Source: Bacillota bacterium (GTDB lineage: Bacteria; Bacillota; Clostridia; Oscillospirales; Oscillospiraceae). From it: 64,000 nt of DNA. How positions within the stretch are numbered: the stretch's first letter is position 1; each line of letters begins with the position of its first letter. The stretch is from positions 1-64,000 of the forward strand of contig JAEXCS010000044.1 of assembly GCA_023402075.1 (NCBI GenBank), in the 5' to 3' direction. This document shows, piece after piece, positions 1-6,798 of this stretch. The notes under the pieces were generated by a model. The model ran no database searches. It was not told where the DNA came from and was given only the letters and a program-made list of their open reading frames with translations. The translations under genes and the position numbers were made by a program.

Positions 1-942
1 AATCAAACTGTCGCATCATGGGCCGAGCGGTGGCTTACCACCTATAAGCAAGGGCGCGGGACCTCTGGTGGAAACTATAAAAACTACTGCGTATACGTGG
101 AAAATCATATTGTCCCGCACATTGGTAATTTAATGATGGGAGATGTGCGGCAGGCCCATATCGAGCAGATTTATAGGTCCGAGGCCAAGCTATCTAACAG
201 CGCCCTCAACTATATTAAGCTCTGCCTCCGTGGGATTTTTAAATCAGGGTTGAAAAATCACCTTTGTACAGAAGATCCCACAGAAGATACCGCCCCAGTT
301 TGGCATGCAAGCAAAAGTCCCGAATACTTCAGCCGTGAGGAAATGGAACATTTGCTTGAATTCATTCCTCGTGACAAAGATGGATATTTGGCCGAGGGTC
401 TGCTTTATACTGGGCTGCGAATAGGAGAAGCTTGCGCGCTGACATGGGACGACTACGACGGCGCCACCCTGTTAGTGCACCGCAATGCAGCCAGAACAGA
501 CGAAAAAGGGATGAAGTATTTTATTAAAGAGTGTCCAAAAGGCAAAAAGCCCCGCGAAGTCGTCTTAGATCCCGCAGGTGTCGCACTCTTCGAACGGCTA
601 CCCCGTACCTCGAAGTGGATATTTGCGGGTGATGGAAGCAATTTTATGAGTCCTGATCTATACCGTCGCCGGTATTACCGTTTTATTGATCGTCTGAATG
701 CAGGCCTAGCCGCTGAATGGGTGCAGCAAGGCAACCACAAAGAGGATGAAGCGCCGCCCTACGTCCGCAAGTTATCCCCTCATAAATGTCGGCATACTTA
801 TGGGAGTTATTTGCTAGAGGGATGCCACAATCTCCGCACAGTGCAAGACCAATTGGGGCATAGTCGAGTTACTACTACGGAAATTTATACACACAGCGAT
901 ATTAAATCGCGCAAGGTCGATGTCAGCAAATTAAAGTTCTAA
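1..942 (+). CDS. Tyrosine recombinase / phage-type integrase (5' end cut by window edge)
   Basis: The reading frame is open from the first base, so the N-terminus lies outside the window; the GTG at 97 is internal. The first ~90 visible residues look like the SAM-like core-binding domain. The catalytic domain follows, with all expected residues: Arg in TGLRIGE (about residue 140 counted from base 1), a Lys-rich hairpin (KECPKGKKPRE), the HxxR box in SPHKCRHT, the LGH box, and the nucleophilic Tyr in EIYTHSD near the C-terminus. It should catalyse site-specific integration and excision of the element that ends at the adjacent tRNA-Tyr remnant. A/T content is higher than in the host genes to the right, which fits transfer. 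Confidence 0.95.
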   Translation, partial: NQTVASWAERWLTTYKQGRGTSGGNYKNYCVYVENHIVPHIGNLMMGDVRQAHIEQIYRSEAKLSNSALNYIKLCLRGIFKSGLKNHLCTEDPTEDTAPVWHASKSPEYFSREEMEHLLEFIPRDKDGYLAEGLLYTGLRIGEACALTWDDYDGATLLVHRNAARTDEKGMKYFIKECPKGKKPREVVLDPAGVALFERLPRTSKWIFAGDGSNFMSPDLYRRRYYRFIDRLNAGLAAEWVQQGNHKEDEAPPYVRKLSPHKCRHTYGSYLLEGCHNLRTVQDQLGHSRVTTTEIYTHSDIKSRKVDVSKLKF

Positions 943-1016
943 TTTCTAGAGTACCGTCAACTTGCCGTCAAACGCTCAAAAAATTCCGATAAACATTGCA
1001 ATTGCTGGGGTAAGGC

Positions 1017-1074
1017 TTAGACTGTAAATCTGTTGTCTACGACTTCGATGGTTCGAATCCATCTTCCCCCACCA
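1017..1074 (+). pseudogene. 3' fragment of tRNA-Tyr (GUA anticodon), attachment-site remnant
   Basis: From about 1020 the sequence matches the 3' part of a class II tRNA-Tyr: an anticodon loop with GTA (1024-1026), a variable arm with a small GTC/GAC hairpin (1036-1043), a T arm GATGG-TTCGAAT-CCATC (1047-1063), an acceptor strand TTCCCCC and a terminal ACCA. No matching D arm or 5' acceptor strand (expected GGGGGAA) precedes it; the upstream bases are unrelated. It is therefore not a functional tRNA but the duplicated 3' half left at one end of an integrated element, with crossover probably in the anticodon region. Confidence 0.8.
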
Positions 1075-1076
1075 TT

Positions 1077-1117
1077 GCGCTCACATGTTTTTCGGAACAT
1101 GTGAGCGCTATTATTTT
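1077..1117 (+). terminator. Rho-independent terminator of the original tRNA-Tyr locus
   Basis: A perfect 13-bp stem (1077-1089 with 1096-1108), loop TTTCGG, followed by TATTATTTT, directly after the CCA end of the tRNA fragment. It would have ended the tRNA transcript and may now stop readthrough from the integrase gene. Confidence 0.7.
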
Positions 1118-1421
1118 GGAAAAGCCCTCTTTCCCGGAAAAAGCTCTGCTCCACAGATATCTTGCTTTAAAGAAGTTTTGCACCGGTTTCCACACTCCGG
1201 CAGGCCAACCGCTTTCAAAGCTTGTCCCATAGCTTTTTCCCGCCTGTTATTCCTTTGGATTCACAAGAACTCTGTGAACAGTTTCAACTTATCACAAGTA
1301 TTTTGTTTTGTCAAGGGATATTTTACAAGTTTCCTGTTTTTTATAATTGACAAAGCCAATAAAAAAAGATAGGATAAAGAAAATTCGGATTATGCCCGAA
1401 AACTACGGGGAGGCACGCCAC
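1118..1421 (+). promoter_or_regulatory. Promoter and candidate operator region of the S24 repressor gene
   Basis: About 300 bases without a credible gene. TTGACA (1347-1352), a 17-base spacer and TAGGAT (1370-1375) form a good sigma-A promoter about 47 bases before the repressor ATG. Further upstream, TTCACA (1260-1265) and TGTGAA (1273-1278) make a perfect dyad with a 7-base centre, a possible repressor site. The small open frame at 1085-1372 starts inside the terminator hairpin and has no ribosome binding site, so it is not called. Confidence 0.55.
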
Positions 1422-2177
1422 ATGGGGTTTGGAGAACGGCTGCGGGAGCGCAGAGAACAGTTGAATATGTCCCGCCGAGAGCTGGCGGAGGCGCTGGGTG
1501 TGACGGTTTCCGCCATTGGCAATTATGAAACAGGGATCAGCTTTCCCAAGGAAGAGGTGCTCCTGCGCCTGTTTGACAGCCTGCGGGTGGACCCCAACAC
1601 GCTGTACCGGGACCACTTCTGGGGTGGGAAAAGCGTTTTAAACCACGACGAGCGGGAGGTTTTGGACCAGTATCAAAGTCTTTCCTCCGTGGGGCGGGAC
1701 ACGGTGCGCTCCGTACTGCGGGCGCTGTGCCAGTATCAGGACGAGCTGGAACTGGCCCGGCCTCAGCTTGTGGAACGGCGGATTCCTCTGTATTGCAGCC
1801 CGGCGGCAGCGGGCTTTGCCGCGCCGGTATTCGGTGAAGATTTTGATTATGTCTCCGTGGGTGGGGACGTTCCGCCCGCAGCGGAGTTTGCCGTGCGCAT
1901 CCGGGGCGACTCTATGAGTCCCTGGATTGCTGACGGCTCAACGGTCTATGTAAATCGGGATCCGCTGCAAGCGGGGGACATCGGCATCTTCTGCGTGGAC
2001 GGGGAAATGGTGTGCAAGCAGTATTACCGGGATCGCATGGGAACGGTGTACCTGTTCTCCCTGAACCGGGCGCGCTCGGATGCGGACGTGGTGCTTACCG
2101 CTGACAGCGGGCAGACATTGGTATCCTTTGGACGTGTGATGATGCATAAACAGCCTTTGCCCAAGCTGGGCAGATAG
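1422..2177 (+). CDS. XRE-family transcriptional repressor with S24 (LexA/CI-like) peptidase domain
   Basis: 251 residues. Residues ~4-60 form a helix-turn-helix DNA-binding domain (RLRERREQLNMSRRELAEAL, then VTVSAIGNYETG). Residues ~125-240 are an S24 self-cleaving peptidase: a probable Ala-Gly cleavage bond in SPAAAGFAAP (about 130/131), the Ser nucleophile in RGDSMSP (~164) and the general-base Lys in EMVCKQYY (~199). Such proteins repress until RecA-stimulated or spontaneous autocleavage. The ATG at 1422 was chosen for the GGGGAGG at 1407-1413; the frame is open further upstream, but that part overlaps the promoter. It lies just outside the att remnant, so it is probably chromosomal, although repressors of this class are common on phages. 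Confidence 0.88.
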   Translation: MGFGERLRERREQLNMSRRELAEALGVTVSAIGNYETGISFPKEEVLLRLFDSLRVDPNTLYRDHFWGGKSVLNHDEREVLDQYQSLSSVGRDTVRSVLRALCQYQDELELARPQLVERRIPLYCSPAAAGFAAPVFGEDFDYVSVGGDVPPAAEFAVRIRGDSMSPWIADGSTVYVNRDPLQAGDIGIFCVDGEMVCKQYYRDRMGTVYLFSLNRARSDADVVLTADSGQTLVSFGRVMMHKQPLPKLGR

Positions 2178-2241
2178 CGGTAGCACGGCCTTGCCGGCTC
2201 CTTTTGTGCCGATAAACCGCAACAAGCGTGAATGCAGGTGA

Positions 2242-3498
2242 ATGATGCGCTGTTTGACAACACTGACCCGGGCATTTCTCACCCGGTCGCTTCGCCCGTT
2301 TCGGTTTCAAAATGATTATGACGAAACGCTGTCCTTTGCTGAAAGCCGAAAGCTGGGCCTGTATGTCCACATTCCTTTTTGCAGGCAGCTTTGCTCCTTC
2401 TGCCCCTATTGCAAGGAGCTGTACGACGAGACTCTGTGCGACGAGTATATTGACTGCCTGCTTCGGGAAATTCATCTGGTGGGTGGGCAAACGCAGGAGA
2501 GAACGCAAACCACCAGCCTGTATTTCGGGGGTGGGACGCCCGCGCTTGCCGTCCGGCGAATCAGGGAAATTGTGTCCGCTCTGCAAGAGCATTTTATCAT
2601 CACGGAAGGCATTGGTCTGGAGCTTCACCCGGACAATGTGAACGTAGAAACACTTTCGGCCCTGCGGGCGGCTGGCGTTACAAAAATCAGCATTGGGATT
2701 CAGTCCTTTGGGGATAAATTTCTGGGAGTTTTGGGACGCAAGAGCTTTGAGCCAGAGCGTCTCTCCGCCGCGCTGCGGGCTGTTCCCTTTGAAACTGTGT
2801 CCATGGACTTTATTTTTGCCCTGCCGGGGCAGACGGCGGAGGATTTGAAAGCAGATATTGCCACGGCCTTTTCCATCGGGGCAAACCATGTGGCAATCTA
2901 TCCCTTTATTGACTTTGCCTTTACCGGCTCTACCGTCAAACCTATGGTCAAACAAGAAAAGCGGCGTCTGCTGGACGACATCACCCGGTATTGCGAAACC
3001 ATGGGATACCGGCGGGAGTCCATCTGGACCTTTTCCGGCACGCCGGGAGCAAGCTATTCCTCCATGACCCGGGAAAATTTCTTAGGCTTTGGCTGCTCCG
3101 CCACGACGCTGCTGAACGATCAGTTTAAGGTTAACACCTTTTCCGTTGAAGAATATCGCAGGAGAATTGAGAGCGACACGCTGCCCACCTCGCTGACCCT
3201 GCGCTTCACACCCCGCCAGCGGATGCTTTACTACCTGTTTTGGACGGCTTACAGCACGGAGGTCGACTCCAAGGGATTTGAAGAATTTTTTGGCGTGCCG
3301 CTGAGCAAGGCCTATGGCTTTGAGCTTTGGCTTGCTAAAAAGCTGGGCTTTGCCACGGAGGAACACGGAATCTTTCACATGACGCTGAAAGGTGCGTTTT
3401 ACTATCACTATTATGAAAACTACTACACGCTGGCGTACATTGATAAAATGTGGGGCATTCTCCGCAAGGAAGCGTTTCCCGAGGAAATCATTTTATAA
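2242..3498 (+). CDS. Coproporphyrinogen III oxidase-like radical SAM protein (HemN/HemW family)
   Basis: 418 residues. The N-terminal half is a radical SAM barrel with the HemN-type cluster motif HIPFCRQLCSFC (CxxxCxxC, about residues 46-54), the SAM-binding FGGGTP and ISIGIQSFGD. The C-terminal part is helical as in HemN/HemW. The family includes anaerobic coproporphyrinogen oxidases, heme chaperones (HemW) and heme-degrading or methylating relatives; the sequence alone does not settle which. The last family Cys of the HemN motif (CxxxCxFCxC) is replaced by Tyr (FCPY), although another Cys follows immediately. It sits 64 bases after the S24 repressor and may be cotranscribed with it. A strong terminator follows. 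Confidence 0.8.
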   Translation: MMRCLTTLTRAFLTRSLRPFRFQNDYDETLSFAESRKLGLYVHIPFCRQLCSFCPYCKELYDETLCDEYIDCLLREIHLVGGQTQERTQTTSLYFGGGTPALAVRRIREIVSALQEHFIITEGIGLELHPDNVNVETLSALRAAGVTKISIGIQSFGDKFLGVLGRKSFEPERLSAALRAVPFETVSMDFIFALPGQTAEDLKADIATAFSIGANHVAIYPFIDFAFTGSTVKPMVKQEKRRLLDDITRYCETMGYRRESIWTFSGTPGASYSSMTRENFLGFGCSATTLLNDQFKVNTFSVEEYRRRIESDTLPTSLTLRFTPRQRMLYYLFWTAYSTEVDSKGFEEFFGVPLSKAYGFELWLAKKLGFATEEHGIFHMTLKGAFYYHYYENYYTLAYIDKMWGILRKEAFPEEIIL

Positions 3499-3506
3499 GT
3501 GGATAT

Positions 3507-3546
3507 AAAAAGGCCCGGACGCTATCATGCGTCCGGGCTTTTCTGT
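3507..3546. terminator. Bidirectional terminator between the HemN-like gene and rubrerythrin
   Basis: Stem AAAAGGCCCGGACGC / GCGTCCGGGCTTTT around a TATCAT loop; T-runs on both strands, so it can serve the converging genes at 3498 (+) and 3578 (-). Confidence 0.85.
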
Positions 3547-3577
3547 CGGCAGGACTTCTTATGCAGGCATTTTTTGG

Positions 3578-4171
3578 TTACAGCTCCGTGTACGGAGCCA
3601 TGGTCAGGCGAATAAAATAGCCGCGGTCGTGGTCGCAGGCGGGGCATTTTTCCGGTGCAGCTTTCCCTGTGAAGACATAGCCACAGTTCAGGCACATCCA
3701 GCCGCATTCCACGTCGGCCACAAACAGGCGCTTTTGTTCCAGCAGGTCTGCCAGCAGCTCAAACCGGTCGGCATGGGTTTTTTCAATAGCCGCAATGCGG
3801 GAGAAAGAGTCGGCAATGCGGGCAAAGCCTTCCTTTTTCGCAATCTCCGCAAAAGAGGGATAGGCGTCTCCAAATTCCTCCAGTTCGTTGTGCCGCGCCA
3901 TCCGCAAAAGCGCCGCCATATCCTGCGCCGCGTCTACGGGGTAGCCGCCGTCGATCTGCACCGTCTCGCCGGAAAGCTCCCCCAGATGCTTGTAAAACAC
4001 CTCCGCGTGTTCCTTTTCCTGATTTGCCGTAAACAGAAACGCCGCCTCAATGACGTGCAGCCCCTGTTTTTTTGCCTGTGATGCCGCAAACGTATAACGG
4101 TTGCGAGCCTGACTTTCTCCTGCAAAAGCCCGCATCAGGCTGATTTTTGTCTCGCTGTTTTTTAAATCCAT
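3578..4171 (-). CDS. rbr: Rubrerythrin
   Basis: 197 residues, normal for the family. Residues ~1-145 are a ferritin-like four-helix bundle with the diiron ligands (AGESQARNRYT, NQEKEHAEVF, HNELEEF, IEKTHADRF). Residues ~155-190 are a rubredoxin-like FeS4 domain with two CxxC pairs (CLNCGY and CPACDH). Rubrerythrins are cytoplasmic peroxidases that reduce H2O2 in anaerobes, fed by NADH through rubredoxin or ferredoxin partners. The gene stands alone. Its Shine-Dalgarno (AAAGGGGGCG) lies within the right arm of the hairpin 4177-4218, so the start region could be masked in longer transcripts. Confidence 0.95.
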   Translation of the reverse strand: MDLKNSETKISLMRAFAGESQARNRYTFAASQAKKQGLHVIEAAFLFTANQEKEHAEVFYKHLGELSGETVQIDGGYPVDAAQDMAALLRMARHNELEEFGDAYPSFAEIAKKEGFARIADSFSRIAAIEKTHADRFELLADLLEQKRLFVADVECGWMCLNCGYVFTGKAAPEKCPACDHDRGYFIRLTMAPYTEL

Positions 4172-4176
4172 AAACT

Positions 4177-4219
4177 AAAGCGCCCCCTTTGTGCCAGCTT
4201 GCGCAAAGGGGGCGCTTTT
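4177..4219 (-). terminator. Hairpin after gluQ that overlaps the rubrerythrin ribosome binding site
   Basis: A stem of about 12 bp (GCGCCCCCTTTG / CAAAGGGGGCGC) with T-rich flanks lies between the gluQ stop (4229) and the rubrerythrin start (4171). It looks like the gluQ terminator, but its downstream arm holds the rubrerythrin Shine-Dalgarno. Confidence 0.65.
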
Positions 4220-4228
4220 ATGCGGAGT

Positions 4229-5182
4229 TCAGAAAAACAGGCCCGGCGGCACGAAAATATCTTTCTTGGGAACTCGCTGCCAATCAAATTCCGTCAGCAG
4301 ACTTTCCGGAGTTCGGGGCTTGGCGGAGGGATTCAGCCCTGCAAGATAACCAAGCTTTCCGACAAGCTCCTCCGGCGTTCTTTTCGAAAGCAGCGCGTCT
4401 AAGCTTAAATCTCCATCCCGCTTGCTCAGCCGCCGCCCATCGGGCGACAGCAGCAGGGGTACATGGTAAAATTTCGGCGGCTTCAGTCCCAGAAGCTCGT
4501 AAAGATACAATTGCCGGGGCGTGGAGGACAGCAAATCGCTGCCCCGCACCACCTGCGTAATGGACATCGCCGCATCGTCCACCACCACTGCAAGCTGATA
4601 GGCCCAAAGTCCGTCTGACCGGCGGAGGAGAAAGTCTCCGCAGTCCCGGGCTAAATTTTCAGCGTATGGGCCAAGATGCCCGTCTTCAAATGGGATTTCC
4701 CGGTCCGGAACCCGCAGGCGATATGCGAAAGGACGAATTTTGGCCCGTTTCTCCGCCTGATCGGTCGGCAAATCCCGGCAGGTGCCGGGATAAATTGCCT
4801 GCCCATCCTCCCGGTGGGGCGCGGAGGCAGCGTGAAGCTGGGCGCGGGTGCAAAAGCAAGGGTACACCAGCCCCCTTTTTTTCAGCATTTCCAGCGCGGC
4901 GGCATAGCGTTCTTCTCGCTCACTCTGGTAATAGGATTCGTCCGGCCCGCCTGCGCTGCCCCCTTCGTCCCATAGGAAGCCCAGCGTGCGGTAGTCCTTC
5001 TCCAGTTGGTTTGCAAAGGCCCGGGTGCAGCGCCCCGTATCCAAGTCCTCAATTCGCAGGACGATCTTTCCTCCGGCGGATTTGGCACAGAGCCACGCCA
5101 AAAAGCTTGCAAACAGATTTCCAAGATGCATCCGCCCGCTGGGGGAGGGGGCAAAGCGGCCCCGTTCGGCCCCGTTCGTCAT
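4229..5182 (-). CDS. gluQ: Glutamyl-Q tRNA(Asp) synthetase
   Basis: 317 residues. This is a truncated class I glutamyl-tRNA synthetase: it has the Rossmann catalytic core with the HIGH-type motif (APSPSGRMHLGN, near the N-terminus), the zinc-site cysteines (YPCFCTRAQL and YPGTC) and a KMSKS-type loop (RRLSKRD, about residue 253), but lacks the helical anticodon-binding domain of GltX. That architecture is the signature of GluQRS, which attaches glutamate to queuosine at the wobble position of tRNA(Asp). Its start overlaps the stop of the upstream yfcE-like gene by four bases (ATGA), so the two are translationally coupled. Confidence 0.88.
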   Translation of the reverse strand: MTNGAERGRFAPSPSGRMHLGNLFASFLAWLCAKSAGGKIVLRIEDLDTGRCTRAFANQLEKDYRTLGFLWDEGGSAGGPDESYYQSEREERYAAALEMLKKRGLVYPCFCTRAQLHAASAPHREDGQAIYPGTCRDLPTDQAEKRAKIRPFAYRLRVPDREIPFEDGHLGPYAENLARDCGDFLLRRSDGLWAYQLAVVVDDAAMSITQVVRGSDLLSSTPRQLYLYELLGLKPPKFYHVPLLLSPDGRRLSKRDGDLSLDALLSKRTPEELVGKLGYLAGLNPSAKPRTPESLLTEFDWQRVPKKDIFVPPGLFF

Positions 5183-5646
5183 AAAAGCCTGCGCAGGTCG
5201 GCCGTAAGACGGCCGCGGTCAATTCTGACCACGGCATAGGTGGGACGGCCCCAATAGCCAATGCTGCCGGGATTTAACAAAAGGGACTCCCCCACCCACT
5301 CCTGCGTGGGAACATGGGTATGCCCAAAGCATAGCAAATCCGCCTTGTGCTCCCGGGCCGCATCACTCACGTCCATCAGCCCCTCCTTTACCCGGCAGGT
5401 GTGTCCGTGGCAAAGAAGGATTCGCTTGCCCTCCAGCTCCAAAAGCTTCATGGGCGGCTCCTCCGGGCGGAGGTCGCAGTTGCCGGGTACCTGCTCCAGC
5501 GGAATATCCGGAAACATGTCACGAATGTGCTCCGCATCCCGCCAGCCATCCCCCAAGTGAAAAATACGCTGGGGCCGCTCCCGCTCCATCGCGGTAAGCA
5601 TATGCTCTACGTTGCCGTGGGAATCGGAGAATACCAGTATCTTCAT
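5179..5646 (-). CDS. YfcE/MJ0936-family metallophosphodiesterase
   Basis: 155 residues, typical for the small YfcE-type calcineurin-like phosphoesterases. Metal-binding motifs are in order: SDSHGN (residues 7-12), LGD, PGNCD, LLCHGH and FGHTHVP, then LNPGSIG near the C-terminus. Members hydrolyse phosphodiesters in vitro with Mn2+; their cellular substrate is usually unknown. A good ribosome binding site (GAAGGACGG) precedes the ATG. It heads a two-gene operon with gluQ from the promoter at 5677-5705. Confidence 0.9.
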   Translation of the reverse strand: MKILVFSDSHGNVEHMLTAMERERPQRIFHLGDGWRDAEHIRDMFPDIPLEQVPGNCDLRPEEPPMKLLELEGKRILLCHGHTCRVKEGLMDVSDAAREHKADLLCFGHTHVPTQEWVGESLLLNPGSIGYWGRPTYAVVRIDRGRLTADLRRLL

Positions 5647-5676
5647 AAAGTTCCGTCCTTCGGTTTTGATGCCGAC

Positions 5677-5705
5677 AGTATACCCCCTGCGGGGCGATTT
5701 GGCAA
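5677..5705 (-). promoter_or_regulatory. Sigma-A promoter of yfcE-gluQ
   Basis: TTGCCA, 17-base spacer, TATACT on the minus strand, about 30 bases before the yfcE-like ATG. Confidence 0.7.
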
Positions 5706-5782
5706 CCGAATTCGTTTTTCTTTCGGAAAGAGGCGGCTTTTTCCCTTTGCGGCGGACGGCGGGCGTAAACCTTGATACCGTC

Positions 5783-5811
5783 TTGCACGAAACGGTGAAA
5801 CATGGTAGAAT
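5783..5811 (+). promoter_or_regulatory. Sigma-A promoter of the HAD phosphatase gene
   Basis: TTGCAC, 17-base spacer, TAGAAT. The expected transcript start (~5818) leaves room for only the GGAGG and the TTG start at 5837, which supports the short form of the protein. Confidence 0.65.
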
Positions 5812-5836
5812 TTTGTGGAACGGAGGCGAGCAATTT

Positions 5837-6493
5837 TTGTATCGTTATATTTTTTTAGATTTGGACGGAACTCTGACAGATTCAAAGGAGGGCATTCTGA
5901 ACTCCTTGCGCCACGCGTTTGAAAAGCTGGACAAATCCGTGCCCGGAGAGGACACGCTGATTAAGTTTATCGGTCCGCCCTTGCAGGAAACCTTTATGGA
6001 CGTTTGCGGTTTTACGAAGGAGCAGGCCTTTACGGCTGTGGAGGCGTTTCGTGAGCGGTATGAACCCATCGGAAAATTTGAAAACGCGGCGACTCAGGGA
6101 ATGCCGGAGCTGTGCGGGCGTTTGAAGGAAGCGGGATACGTGCTGGCTTTATCTTCTTCCAAGCCGGAAACACTGTGCGTGGATATCTGCGGACGGTTTG
6201 GCTATACACCGTCCCTCAGCGTCATTGCGGGCAGTCCGCTTCACGGTGATCACACGAAGGCCGACGTGATCCGGGACACCTTTCGCCGCCTGAATCTGCA
6301 CGAGACAGACCGGCCCCACATTCTGATGGTTGGCGACCGGAAATATGATGTGCTGGGCGCGAAGGAGTGCGGCATTGACTGCGTGGGCGTAGAGTTTTTC
6401 GGCTATGCCGCCCCCGGCGAGCTAGAAGAGGCCGGGGCTGTGGCTGTGGTGCGCTCGGCGGAGGAACTGGAGCAGTTCATTCTGGCCCACTGA
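5837..6493 (+). CDS. HAD-superfamily hydrolase, phosphoglycolate-phosphatase-like
   Basis: 218 residues with a TTG start, chosen because GGAGG (5822-5826) lies ten bases upstream and a promoter sits just before it. The frame is open further upstream, but that part runs antisense to the yfcE gene and would put ~75 residues before the nucleophile motif. HAD motifs: DLDGTLTDS (nucleophile Asp near residue 8), SSSKPE (motif II), Lys in HTKADV, and MVGDRKYDVLGA (motif III/IV). A helical cap lies at ~15-80. Proteins of this kind act on phosphoglycolate, pyrophosphate or other small phosphoesters; the substrate is not determined. Confidence 0.88.
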   Translation: MYRYIFLDLDGTLTDSKEGILNSLRHAFEKLDKSVPGEDTLIKFIGPPLQETFMDVCGFTKEQAFTAVEAFRERYEPIGKFENAATQGMPELCGRLKEAGYVLALSSSKPETLCVDICGRFGYTPSLSVIAGSPLHGDHTKADVIRDTFRRLNLHETDRPHILMVGDRKYDVLGAKECGIDCVGVEFFGYAAPGELEEAGAVAVVRSAEELEQFILAH

Positions 6494-6524
6494 CCGAACA
6501 GTGCATCCTTTGCGTTTCCATTCG

Positions 6525-6564
6525 GACCCGCTGAAAAAGCAAGTGCTTTTTCAGCGGGTCTTTC
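6525..6564 (+). terminator. Terminator of the HAD phosphatase gene
   Basis: Perfect 16-bp stem (6525-6540 with 6545-6560), loop AAGT, then TTTC. Confidence 0.8.
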
Positions 6565-6798
6565 GCGTGCCGCAGCCTCCCTTGCTCTTTCCAGAAGACT
6601 AATATTTATTAAAATTTTCTTAATTTTGTAAATATTTGTTACTAAATTTTCTCTTTTGCTTTACAATTACCCGTCACGCCGCGTATAATGCTATTTGGTA
6701 TTTCCCGCATTTCTTCAAAAAAGCACCGCCTGCATCAACTGATGATATAAAACGGAGCGTGCCGCAGGGCGCGCCGTGTTTCATAAGGAGAATTACAC
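6565..6798 (+). promoter_or_regulatory. AT-rich promoter region of the peptide-binding lipoprotein gene
   Basis: An AT-rich stretch (6600-6660) precedes TTTACA (6660-6665), an 18-base spacer and TATAAT (6684-6689). The expected start near 6696 gives a ~100-base leader with a possible hairpin (ACGG near 6752, CCGT near 6775) before the AAGGAG ribosome binding site. No riboswitch could be recognised. Confidence 0.65.

Larger units (their letters stand above)
1..1074. mobile_element. Right end of an integrative element inserted in a tRNA-Tyr gene
   Basis: A tyrosine integrase gene ends 75-130 bases before a 3'-terminal piece of a tRNA-Tyr gene. That is the usual arrangement at the integrase end of a genomic island, ICE or prophage that has recombined in a tRNA gene. 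The 5' half of the tRNA is absent here, so this copy is the displaced host 3' end, and the intact, element-restored tRNA should lie at the other end, left of the window. The body of the element is not in the window, so whether it is a phage, an ICE or a plain island cannot be told. Confidence 0.75.

Noticed and set aside
1008..1074. A complete tRNA-Tyr gene
   Set aside because: The 3' half folds well, but no 5' acceptor strand complementary to TTCCCCC and no D arm precede it; the anticodon stem also has a mismatch.
1085..1372. A 95-residue open frame downstream of the tRNA fragment
   Set aside because: It starts inside the terminator hairpin, has no ribosome binding site and overlaps the repressor promoter.
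5612..5836. N-terminal extension of the HAD phosphatase
   Set aside because: It runs antisense to the yfcE gene and across the promoters; a TTG with GGAGG gives the normal family length.
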